From: Neocallimastix lanati (nom. inval.)
Lineage: Eukaryota; Neocallimastigomycota; Neocallimastigomycetes; Neocallimastigales; Neocallimastigaceae
Reading direction: 5' to 3'
Assembly: GCA_016946835.1 (NCBI GenBank)
Contig: JACVTC010000022.1
Coordinates: 873,501 to 937,500 of the forward strand
DNA length: 64,000 bases
Below, piece by piece: positions 40,437 to 52,218 of the stretch; positions within the stretch are counted from its first letter, which is position 1, and the number at the start of each line of letters is the position of its first letter. The position numbers and the translations under genes are program-made. The notes beneath the pieces were generated by a model, which searched no databases, was not told the origin of the DNA, and worked only from the letters and a program-made list of their open reading frames with translations.

Positions 40437-40772
40437 TTTTTACTAATAAAATTTAAAATTATTAGTAATGACTTTCTAACGTTTTCGAAAAGATTTTATC
40501 ATATTTATTCAATTATACTCTTAATAAATATAAAATATATTGAATAATTATTAAAATCAATTTCAAAAATCCTAATTTTAATTCAAACTCTTTTTTTTAT
40601 TGAGGCTTTACAATTAAAAATAAAATTGAAAAAGTATAAATAGACCTATGTCTACTCAATAAAAAAAAAAGCAGAATCTTTCCTTAGATTATAATAAGAT
40701 TACTAACAAAATTAAAATAATAAAAATAAAATTAATAATAAGAATATTTTTAGTTAGTTTTAAATAGTTTAG

Positions 40773-40810
<38 letters not shown>

Positions 40811-41976
40811 GTTTTAAATAGTTTAGTTTGTTTAGTTTTAAATAGTTTAGTTTTGATAGTTAGTTATTTAATTAAATTTTTAGTTATGATAGTTTAGTTA
40901 ATATTATTAAGTAATTTATTTAGTTTAGTAAATAATTTAATAAATAGTTTTATTTAGTTATATAAAAATAAAAAAAAAAATTATATTGTTTAATAAATAA
41001 TTGTAATAATTAATTTTCTTATTAGTTAAAAAAAAATATAAACAAATAAACACATAAACAAATAAACATAAAAAAAAAAAAAAAAAAAAAAATTATCAAA
41101 ATAAAGTGTATTTATTGTAATCCTTTTATTTCTTATATAACCGAACATTATTAATACAGAATGAACAAATAATACTAATTGTGCTAGAATAATATAAATT
41201 ATTCTAACCTTATAGATTATTCTATTCTATATAATTGGAACTTTCCAATATTCTTCAAATATTACTAAATAGAAATCTTAAAATAATAAATCACTAATTA
41301 ACTTATAATTCCTTTTTGAATTATCGATCCGATTCCATTATAATGTATTAAAAATCTTTAGCCAAGAATATTGTCCTTGCCCACTTAATATATTAATATT
41401 ATATTTCTTTTGTATTATGTTATATTGAAAATAATCAAATCTATTTAATTAGTTATTAAAATTTTCGTTATCAATTTAAATTTATTTTTAATTACTAAAT
41501 TTAACTAAACCACAATAAAATATTCTGTATAATCTCTTTATTTTTATTTTATATATATTAGTATTAAACTATTATTAAATAATTAATAATTCAATAATAT
41601 ATAACTACTATTTATAACAATAATATTATTAACTAAAATAATAATTCAATTTCAATTTAAATGTTTTATTTATAAAAATAATTAGTAATTAGTTTATTAA
41701 AAAAATAGTTAGACTTTACAAATTTTAATTTGATAAAAAAATATAAATACATGTAATTTTTAGTGAAATAAAATATAATCAATAACTTTCTTTTTATTAA
41801 ATAAATAATTATATTATTATTTTTCTTTTATAAATTTAAATAAATAAATATTGATTTTAAAACAAATTATTTTTTTTTTTATTGTAATTTTATTATTTGT
41901 GTTAATTATTATTATATTCCTAAAATTATATGAACCATACCATTAGAGTTTCGTTACAATAATTATATTATTTGAT

Positions 41977-42443
41977 TACCTAGCGTGAAATAGGTATTTT
42001 CATTTTAATTTTATATAATATCATGATTTAACTTATCGTGAAATGAGCTAAATCATAGATAATAAGAATAGATGGTGTAAGACCTTCATAGAAAGGGTTC
42101 CATTAAATATATATAGGACTCCTCATATCACCACTTATAAAAGTGAGTGATCGCCGACAGATTGGTTCACATTTCCATTCGACTGAGCTGACATCATACA
42201 GTAAAATGTGATTTTCTATATTAATTGTTAACTGATGATGAATTTAAAATAATATAATACTTTTATTAAAAGATTAGTGCAAATTTATAAATCAATTTTT
42301 AATTTTTAATCATTCAAATCTAAATATTTATTCCTAAATTTTTAGATTTGAGGGGAAATAATGATCATATGTAAAAAATTTAAAATTTAGAACATAAACG
42401 AATATTGGAAAACATCAATTATAAGTTAATTAACTAATTAACA

Positions 42444-42494
<51 letters not shown>

Positions 42495-43100
42495 TTGGGA
42501 TATCATTTAGTAACTAAGATTGATATCATTGAAAAGAAGATTTAAAATATCAAAAGAAGAAAACGTAAATAGAAATTTACATGATAAGACTAATATTTCT
42601 CAAGATACAAAAATGACAAAATTATAAATTTGTATATTAAAGAAACCTAATAACGAAAAATTAGAAAAATTAACCTACAAGAAAAATTAACTGAAATATG
42701 GAATCTTAATTAAATTGAACGAACTTATATTATTTATTAATAAATTTAAATGTCTAAAATAACATAATTAAAATATTAGATTAATTCAATTTTAATACTC
42801 CAAACAAAATTTACTTAAAACACCTAATATATATAATAGTTAACATTTATCTACAAAACGATATTTTAATAGTTAATGCTAATCTATAAAGCAATATTTA
42901 ATAGTTATCGCTAAAACTACAAAGCGAAATATATATAAAAGTTAGCGCTAATCTACAAAGCGGATTATAATTAAAAGTGATGTAATTCCCAATATAAGAG
43001 GTATTCGGTATTCACATATTTTAGATGGTATAATATCACCCTTCAAGAGAAAGGTTTCCATCATATACAAATGGTAAATTTAAACCATATAATTATTTTA
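41977..43100 (+). other. Hairpin-rich non-coding segment, right part of copia-type interior
   Basis: Type A hairpins at 41977-41996 (arms TACCTA/TAGGTA, loop GCGTGAAA) and 42023-42056 (12 paired positions and one mismatch, loop TCGTGAAA). Type C nested stems at about 42071-42103 and 43023-43061 (outer GATGG/CCATY, inner CCTT/AAGG). A hairpin at 42117-42141 (ATCAC..GTGAT outside ACTT..AAGT). Type B units of about 33 bp, four in tandem at 42836-42970, with short stems such as TCGCT/AGCGA and TGCT/AGCA around a CTACAA-containing loop. No ORF spans the region. Confidence 0.65.
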
Positions 43101-43411
43101 TATTAAAGATGACATAGATTCATCTAATATTTATTAAAGGTGTAAAAATATTAAATATTTAGTTTTAGGGGGAAATTATTAGATTAAAAATATATTTAAG
43201 AAATTATTTTTGTAATATTTAAATTTAATTAAGGAATTAATATAATGTAAAATATTTTATTCATGTAAAATTAAAAGTTAGGTTAGAAAAGAAATAATTT
43301 ATTGTTTAATAGTATCGAGTGTATAATATTAGAGAATAGAATAATTTTATATACACATATTCACCAGTAAACCAATTTATTCTTTACTGAATAATTAGGT
43401 TTAAGGGGGAA
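42342..43411 (+). promoter_or_regulatory. Three polypurine-tract-like sites, last one next to the LTR
   Basis: GATTTGAGGGGAAA near 42348, GTTTTAGGGGGAAA near 43160 and GGTTTAAGGGGGAA at 43398-43411. Only the last abuts the LTR, as a second-strand primer should. The others suggest duplication of the 3' end of the element. Confidence 0.5.
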
Positions 43412-43783
<372 letters not shown>

Positions 43784-44013
43784 TAATAATTATAAAAAAA
43801 AAGATAGTAAATATATTACTCATATTTTATCAGCTATTTATACTAAAAATATATAAATTACAACACCTTTCTTTTAATCTATATTTATTTGTATTTTAAA
43901 TAAATTATTTTTTAATCTTAAGTATATAATTTACATAATTTGATAATATTATATATTGTTTTTATCCTTAGTTCAATTTTTTTTTTTTTTTTTTTCGAAA
44001 ATAAATTAACATT

Positions 44014-44044
<31 letters not shown>

Positions 44045-44140
44045 AATCGTTGATATGATTAAATAATTATTGAAAAAATAAATATATCATTATGCTTATG
44101 AAAAATAAATTGAGTAAATAGATAATAATTATTAATTTAA
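43784..44140. other. AT-rich spacer
   Basis: 3' side of the Nab2-like gene; contains a poly(T) run near 43978-43995 and an AT dinucleotide run. Nothing else seen. Confidence 0.5.
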
Positions 44141-46667
44141 TTAATTTGCATTATTTGTAATAGATTCATCATATATATTATTTTGTGAATCTTCATTAAT
44201 TAATGATTCAAATTCAACTTGATCATTTAAGTTATCATCAACATTATTCATTATTTCACTATCCGCATTTTCAGATACTTCTAAATTTGATTCATTTTGT
44301 AATGAATCTGTATTAGTAATAGTATTATCTATACTCGATAGATTTGAATTATCCTTGTTAATTTCATTATTTGGAAGTACTTTTTCAGTTTCGACATCAA
44401 GTGCAAATCCTCTTTCACTAATATGCTTATTAGCATTTATTTGTTTATTAAGAGTATGTAAATATGGACAATTTGGTCTATTACAATTAGGTTCATAACG
44501 ACACTAAATTATAATAATACAATAATAATAACACAATAAAATTAATTAATAATATATATTATTTCTAGTTTTATGAATTATATAATAATATTTATTTAAA
44601 TATTTCTTAATATATGAACTTACAGGAATTTTTGATTTGGTAATATCATATACTGCAGAAAAGTTTGGAATAGGTTTTACAATATTTTCAGCTGAGGTTA
44701 CATTAACTGTTCCGTTATTATTAGTTGCTGAATCTGTATTTCCTTCACTAGTTGCTTTTGCTGGATTTGGTGGATGATAAAATGGACAATTAGCATTTAA
44801 ACAGTTTGGATAATAATGACACAAAATAAGAGATCGAGTATCTTCAATTTTTGTTGGATCAACTCCTGATGGCATTATCATTTGATTAGAATGAATATAT
44901 GGACAATTAATTTTGGAACAATGTATCCCATATTTACATGGAATAGCGATTGTAGCGACTGAAGGATAAACCATATATGGATTAAATTTTGGATAGGCAG
45001 CAGTTGTTGGTACTTGTGGATGGATATATAAGCATTTATCATTATCTGGACAATTGGGAAATTTTTTGCAGAGCTCTTTAGGATGCCAAAATTTACAATC
45101 CGGTTTTGTACAATTTGGCCAAAACACACATCTAACAGGTTTTTCTTCCATTTGATCTGGATCAATATTATCATTATTTGTATTTATATTGCTATTGTTA
45201 TTACTGTTGTGAATACTGTTATCATTGTTATTATTTGTTTCTTGATGATTTTTATTATTTTTATATTGTTTGTCAAAGGATTTTTCATTATTTCCTGAAT
45301 TATTATTATATTCCTTTGGATGCGATGAGTGACGTTCATGCTTATTTGATGAACTATCACTTTTATTTTCATTCATTTTCCTTTTATGAATTTTTGCTAT
45401 TTGAATTTCAGTTTGTTTATTGTTATTGTTGTTGTTATAATTACTATTATCTCTCATGTCACTTTCTTTTCTAGTATGATTACCATTTCTTTGATTTTTA
45501 TTATGTTGATTATGTTGATTCTTATTATTTTGGTTTTTACTTTGATTTTTGTTATGCTTTGATTTTTCTGGTGGTAATTCATTTTGAAAACGTAGTCTTC
45601 TTCTTCTCAATATTTCATCTTCATCAACATCATCATTCGCTGAATTACGAATAGTAACAAATTTTGATTTTTTCTTACCTTCGTCAAAAGGTGATATTGG
45701 TCTTATTGTCTTCTTTGTATTATTATTAACATTAACATCATTTGTTTTAATTTTTTTTATTGGTTGAGATTCTTCCTCAAATGGTGATATTGGTCTTATC
45801 ATGGGTTTTGAATTATCATCTTCATTTGCTTTATCTATATTTCTTTTCCTATTTGTGATTTTTTCATTATCATTATCATTTAAATTATTTAAATTTTCTT
45901 CTACACCCATGGAAATGTCATCTTTTTATTTTTCATTTTTTTTTTAATTTTTTAATTTTTTAAATTTTTAATTTTATTTTATTTTTTTTTACACATATAT
46001 ATAAATATATATACATAAATACCAAAAGAATTAACAATACTATTTTTATTTTTTTAAAACCAAAAAAAAAAAAAAAAGATTTTATTAATAATTTTTTACT
46101 TACTGTTCAAAGTACTATTTGCAAATTTTTCATTTTCTTCATAAAGCCAATCAACAAAAGAATATTGAAAGTTTTCAATAACTATTAAATTAAATGGTAT
46201 AATATATTTATATATATTAATATCAAATTCATTAAAACAGCAAATAAAAATATATTGGTATATACCATCTCCCAATTCTTTATACACATCATCCTTAGTT
46301 ACATCAGTATTTATAAGAACTTTAATATATTCAGCTATAGTATCATCGTCTTTTTATTTCAATATAAATTTTAATTAATAAAAAAATTATTTGTTAATTC
46401 ACCTATTTTCATACTTATAATAATTAAATTAATTATAAATATATATTTAATTAAATAAATTACCTGGATCAATTTGATAATTATCTTCAATTAATTTTTT
46501 TTTTATACTTTGCTTTTTTAAAATAAAATAAAATTGAATAAAATAATATTAATATAATAAAAAAAAAATAAAAATAATAATAATAATTATTATTATTAGT
46601 TATGTTATTACTCTACCTGTAAAGTTGCTTGATTTTCTTCATCGACTTTTGAAAAAAATTCACTCAT
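44141..46667 (-). CDS. NAB2: Nab2/ZC3H14-type poly(A) RNA-binding CCCH zinc-finger protein
   Basis: Nuclear poly(A)-binding protein that limits tail length and couples mRNA to export. Exons (transcript order) 46617-46667, 46464-46512, 46266-46349, 46104-46181, 44624-45921, 44141-44503; 1923 nt, 640 aa. The N-terminal 88 residues resemble the PWI-like fold of Nab2/ZC3H14 (acidic D-D-D-T-I-A-E-Y-I patch, then F-V-D-W-L). A disordered Lys/Asn/His-rich middle holds two copies of I-R-P-I-S-P-F (about 130 and 160). Five CCCH fingers start at C352, C372, C416, C455 and C521; the first is C-x5-C-x4-C-x3-H, the short spacing typical of Nab2. The fifth finger begins exactly at the last exon. An acidic Asn/Asp/Glu-rich tail follows. 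An alternative family member is not likely given the PWI-like start and tandem fingers. Confidence 0.88.
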
Positions 46668-47793
46668 TTTGATTAATAATATATCTTAAATAAAATTAAA
46701 TTAAAAATAATTTTTTATATTATACTTTAAATAATGTCCAAAAAACAATATGTATACTATTTGAGTCTTATATACTTTTTTTAAATTTTGCATCAATAAT
46801 TATTTTATGTAAATAATTTTTCCTTCCTTCATATATATATATATATATGTATTTAATCTTTTTTTTTTTTTTTATTCTTTTCTTCTTTTTTCTTTATTTT
46901 TTTTTTTTAAAAAAAAAATAGTCAGAATATTGAATTAAAAAAATAAACCGTTTAAAAGAATACTTTATATGCGACAAAATGTTTATGAATACTATTTATA
47001 CTTTATGTTTTATTAAATAAAAAATTAATGAAAGATCCAATTTAAAAAAATATTATCATATATAGTCCACTTTCGTTTTTATTTTTTTTATTTTTTATTA
47101 AGTTCTATTATATTTTATGTATTATATTAAAAAATAAAATAAAATAAAAAAAATAAAAAAAAAAAAACTTTGATTTTTATTAAAAAAATGATTTTTATTT
47201 TAAATATTTTACAATTAACAATTTATTACATTTAAGTTAAATAAATAATTTACTAAAATAATGATTGGAATATATTATTTTTTTGATTTATATAATTATG
47301 TCTATATTATATAATACATAATATTATTTATTATAAATATTAAGAATTTTTTTTAAGAAATTAAAAGTGTTTAAATAATGTTTATCCACAATTTAATATA
47401 AAATAAAAGCATATACTCATGAAATTAGTATATATGAGATTTATATAAATAAAAGCTTAAATTTCATTTTCTGTATTATTAAATATATTGAAAAATCATA
47501 ATCAATAAATATTTATAATAATAAATCTTTTTAAAAAAAAAATATTTTTTAAAATGAAGGATTAAAAGTATTAAAAATATTATATATATTCATAATAAAT
47601 GTAAATTAAAAGTTTCTATATGTACATATTAAAATATATTTATAAATAATATGTTTAAATTATAACAATTATATATTATAAATACTAAAATATATTAAAA
47701 ATTCAATATATTTTTTATGTTTTTATTCAAGAAATATGAAGAAATAAATATTTTAATAACAATTAATAAATCTATAAACTCTTAATAGAAAGT

Positions 47794-47836
<43 letters not shown>

Positions 47837-48074
47837 TAAATATATGTGTTTTTGACATTAAAATTCATTAATGTCAATATAATTATTATACGTAACTATT
47901 TAAAAATATTAAAAATGATTAAACTTTAAAAATCTTTATATACTATATCTAAGATAATGTAATTAATATATATATATTATTTTTTATTATTATTATTATT
48001 TGTTGTTAGTTGTTATTTTTATTTTTATTTTTATTTTTATTATTATTTTTATTTTTATTTTTATTTAAAAAATA

Positions 48075-48110
<36 letters not shown>

Positions 48111-48429
48111 AAATAAAAAAAAGTATATATATTATATAGTATACTTTTAAATAAAATGTGAATAAAATAATATAATTTTTTTTTTCAATAATGGAATACA
48201 TTTATGTAAATTTGAATAATACAAAAAAAAATATTTATAAATAAAAGAAGATTATTAATTATTATAATTAATAATAATAAAAAAATAAAATAAATTAAAA
48301 AAATAGAAAAAAAAAAAAAAAAAAAAAAAAAGATTAAATAATAGATATGAATATTATAGTATATAAAAAATAATTTATCTTTTTTAAAAAAATAAAATAA
48401 TATAACCATCTTATGAATAATATGTTTGG
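46668..48429. other. AT-rich spacer, no gene seen
   Basis: Upstream of the Nab2-like gene. Low-complexity DNA, poly(T) of about 42 at 47794-47835, a TTTTTA array near 48015-48066 and poly(A) runs at 48080-48110 and 48310-48330. No coding character. Confidence 0.5.
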
Positions 48430-49894
48430 AGAAAATTATGGTATTTCTTGTTACGTATCTCAAATGATAATTGGTAAAGATATCTAAATCTTTATTCTTG
48501 TTGTAATTTGGCCAAGAATTTAACTATACAAGAATTTTACTAAATGTATTACATTATAGTTATGATGAAAATAACGAAAAACAAGTTAGACCAAACTTTG
48601 GTAATATTAAATTAAATAGATATGAATCAATCAACTTTGATTCAACTTAATAAATCCATGAATTGGTCCATTAATCTTTATGTTAACATCATGAATACTA
48701 TCCATTATTTTCACTATAGGAGCAGTATATTAAGATATTAAAAATTGATTCATCATTTCGTGGCTTTCAATATTATTGGATTCTCAGTTACTGTTGATTT
48801 CTTCAATACTAATATTTTCCAAAAATTAATTTAACCATTAATTTTAAAATTGATTGATAATTCCAAACATTTAATAACAATGTTAATCGAATTAATTGCT
48901 TTGCTGTCACAATTTCAAAGATTTTCCTTGCTAAATTAATAAAATACCAGAATAAAAAAAATGTTGAAAATACTTTATTTTATTTTAATTCTATTATTAA
49001 TATTTTTTTTTTAAAATATAACTTACTAATGATATTTATGATAAGAAAACCGATTCTACTCAGTATAGTCATAAGTCTAGGGAAGCTTTCACAGATTTGT
49101 TATACAATATTTAGATGTGAAATAAATAGATGATTTGCTTCTTGGTTTAATTTATAATAAACATGTTTCTAGTCTTACTAGATTATTTAAAGGCTACTTC
49201 TCGCAAGAAGGATTCCACCAAAGAGTAAATATTTGAATTTGAGAAACAACAGAAGATAGCATGATGATTCATTATACAAATTTCTCAAACTTAATCATGT
49301 TTTAATAAATATGATTTATTTTATTCGTTAATCCCCAAGTCTCAAAGAAAAGTCATAAAAAATTTTCTATGAAATTCTTTAAATTTTTTATTATCAATGG
49401 AAAAATATTACATAAAATAAAGATATTTTGATTGATATGATTTATAGATATTAGGTGTGTCTTTATATAATTCATAGTAACCATTTTATAATGAGTAATT
49501 CTCTTTAATTTACAAAATTTAAACAAAACTTAGTATAAAAACAAAGTTATTTTATATTTTAATTTTATTTATAAAAAAATAAGAATTCACTATAAAAAGA
49601 AGTATGATATATATAAATTAACTGGTCGTATCTGATTCCTTAGTTGTTCTTATACAGACATTGGATCGGCATTCAAATTAATATATAAATTAATCATTTT
49701 CATAAGAAATTTTTAATGGTTGGTCCATAATGTCTTTATAGCCTTTAATAAACTAAGGTTACACCACCTATTCTGTTAAGGATTGGAGAATCTCATCTAT
49801 TTTTATTTGAAAATATAATATTTATTTAATAATTTAATTTTTTTGAAAATGTACATATTAACAATTATTTTATTAACTTAAAAAAAATAATCCA
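48430..49894 (+). other. Decayed coding-like sequence
   Basis: Composition and codon-like texture rise above the spacer on the plus strand, and short frames read as protein-like (for example N-M-F-G-E-N-Y-G-I-S-C-Y near 48425; Y-D-K-K-T-D-S-T-Q-Y-S-H-K-S-R-E-A-F near 49040; L-L-G-L-I-Y-N-K-H-V-S-S-L near 49140). Stops and frame changes occur every few dozen codons. I cannot name the ancestor. It may be the 5' part of the pseudogene that follows or an old mobile element. Confidence 0.35.
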
Positions 49895-51310
49895 AAAGAT
49901 CGTTCTGATAAATTTATGAATGAATTCATTAAGGAAGAAGAAAAGAAAAAACCTAAAAAAAAAAAAAAAAAAAGTTCAAAGAAAAATACAAAATTAATTG
50001 AAATTCAAAACATTAGAAGCAATAAAAGATCAAAAAATGATAATACAGTAGATAATAATGAAAGCAATATAGATGATTTATTACGCTTAAATGTTTTATC
50101 AAAATATTCTTTGAAAAACAACAATAACAGCAACAATAACAATAATAATAAATAAAAAAAAGAAAAATACTCAGGGATTAAAGAAAAATACATCTAAATT
50201 ATCTTCTCTTTCGAATTCTTCATTTTTTTCAACTGGCAATAAAACAAAAGAAGATGAAAAGTCTATTTTCTTTGAAGAATCGAGACAAGCAATTAAATTC
50301 AAAAATTCAAATTCAAATGATAAAGAAATTTCAAAAGATGTTTCTAATTCAAATGATAATTCCTAAAAAGTTAAATAAAAGAATCAATAAACTTAGCTCT
50401 GATTATTCAATTTTAAATGAACAATATCAAAACAATATCAAAAGGAAAATTCGGAAAGAAAAGTTTTATCCAGGAAAAATGAAAAATTACAAAAAGAATT
50501 ATCTTTATTATCAAAGAAATATAAAGATACAATTCCTGAAGACCAGTCTAATTGTAAGCTTTCAGAATTATATATGAATTCTCAATTTGAAATTACTTCA
50601 TTGAAAAATGAATTATCTAATTATTCAAAGAAAGAAAAGCGACTACTTTCACAAATTGAAGATTTAAAAAAATCATCAAGTTATTCCAACAAACAAATTA
50701 ATAATAATGAAATCCAGAAATTATATAAAGACATTAATGAATACAAGTCAAAGATAAATTCTTTAAATAGTAATTTAAATGAAAAAAACTAGTCAAAAAA
50801 AATTATCTTAATGAAAATAATAGGAAGGTCATCAACGAATTAAATAGTAAAACCATTGAAAAACTTAAGATTAGAAATAGATAATAAGACTAATGAAATT
50901 ACTAGTTTGAAATCCGATTTAACTTTTAGATCTAATGAAGTTAGTTTCACCAAGTCTGAATTAAATAACAGGAATGGTGAAATTAATAACTTAAAGTTAG
51001 AATTGAATAATAAAGATAAGGAAGTGGAAAACTTAAGAAATTAATAGTTTAAAGTCTGAATTAAACAACAAAAATGATGAAATTAGTAACAAAGAATTTG
51101 AAAATAAGGCAAATACAGCATAAAGTGTTGAAAATGAATTAAATGAAAAAAAGAATGAAGTTAATTCATTAAGCAATAAAATTAATGATACGATTATTAG
51201 AAGAAAATGAATCACTTAAAAATAATAATTCTGAAAAAAAATCTTACAACAAAGAATTGCTCTCCAAATTTATCGAAGAAGCGTTTGTTATTGGTGGTTC
51301 AACGCAATGA
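49895..51310 (+). pseudogene. Coiled-coil protein pseudogene
   Basis: A chain of plus-strand frames (49916-50155, about 50157-50366, 50380-50450, 50470-50790, 50856-51044, then to the TGA at 51308) reads as one Lys/Glu/Asn/Ser-rich coiled-coil protein: a poly-Lys stretch near 49950, then heptads with repeated S-L-K-x-E-L and N-x-L-K-L-E-L-N-N-K motifs. The joints are stops or one-base shifts, often at A runs, without GT-AG pairs that would remove them. So it is a decayed gene, or one carrying sequence errors in homopolymers. Family not recognised. Confidence 0.6.
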
Positions 51311-52218
51311 TTTATTTATTTAATAATTGTTAATGACTATATTTTTTTTTAAAAAATAAAATAATAATAGTAATAATAAATATGTATTTTTTATTTTTAA
51401 TTATTTTTTAATTATTTCAATTTTATTCATTAAATTTAGTATTTTAGTTAATTTCATTAATGAAAATTATTATTTTTTTAATTATATGAAACATAAAATT
51501 TATAATTTTTTTTTTTAAAATTTTTTTTTTTTTTGAAATGTATAAATTAATGATGAAAACAATGTGTAAAAAAAAAAATTATTATTAAATAAATAGTATA
51601 ATAAATATATATATATATATATTTATTTATGAATTATTTAACCTTTAAATTGAAGCGAAATATTAAATTTATTTTTTATTAAAGTTTTCATTCTTTTTTT
51701 TTTTTTTTAATTATTATTAAAATTTGTATCTATTTAAGAATTGTAATATATATATAATATATAAAATAAAAAAAAATTTAAAAGTATTATATATATTAAA
51801 TATTTGTGATATTCTATTTTTAGAATATTTATTTAATAAAATTATTAATTATATAATTTATTCAAAATTATACGAATGAATATACGTTTGTTCTTATGTT
51901 AATTAATTATTAAATTATTTTGGAAATATTTTATGAAATAATAAAGTTATTAAATTAATTAATAATATATTTTTTTATCCATTTATATATAAGAAAAAGA
52001 AAAAATTAAAAAATAAAAAAAAAAAAATAAAAATAAAATAAAATAAAATAAAACCAAAATAAAATAAAATAAAACCAAAATAAAATAAAATAAAATAAAA
52101 TAAAATAAAATAAAATAAAATAAAATAAAATAAAATAAAATAAAATAAAATAAAATAAAATAAAATAAAATAAAATAAAATAAAATAAAAAATAAAAAAA
52201 AAAAAGAATAAAAAAAAT
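51311..52218. other. AT-rich spacer with an AAAAT array
   Basis: Upstream of the Asn/Ser-rich gene. The AAAAT pentamer array at about 52025-52190, broken twice by ACCAA variants, ends some 30 bases before the ATG at 52219. No ORF. Confidence 0.6.
52025..52190 (+). repeat. (AAAAT)n pentanucleotide array
   Basis: About 33 units with two AAACC interruptions near 52050-52080, placed just upstream of a start codon, as is the TTTTA array before the WD40 gene. Confidence 0.9.

Noticed and set aside
41977..42060. Hammerhead ribozyme, because of GTGAAA loops and a CTGATGA string near 42230
   Set aside because: The order of core elements and the three-stem layout do not fit; GTGAAA sits in a simple hairpin loop.
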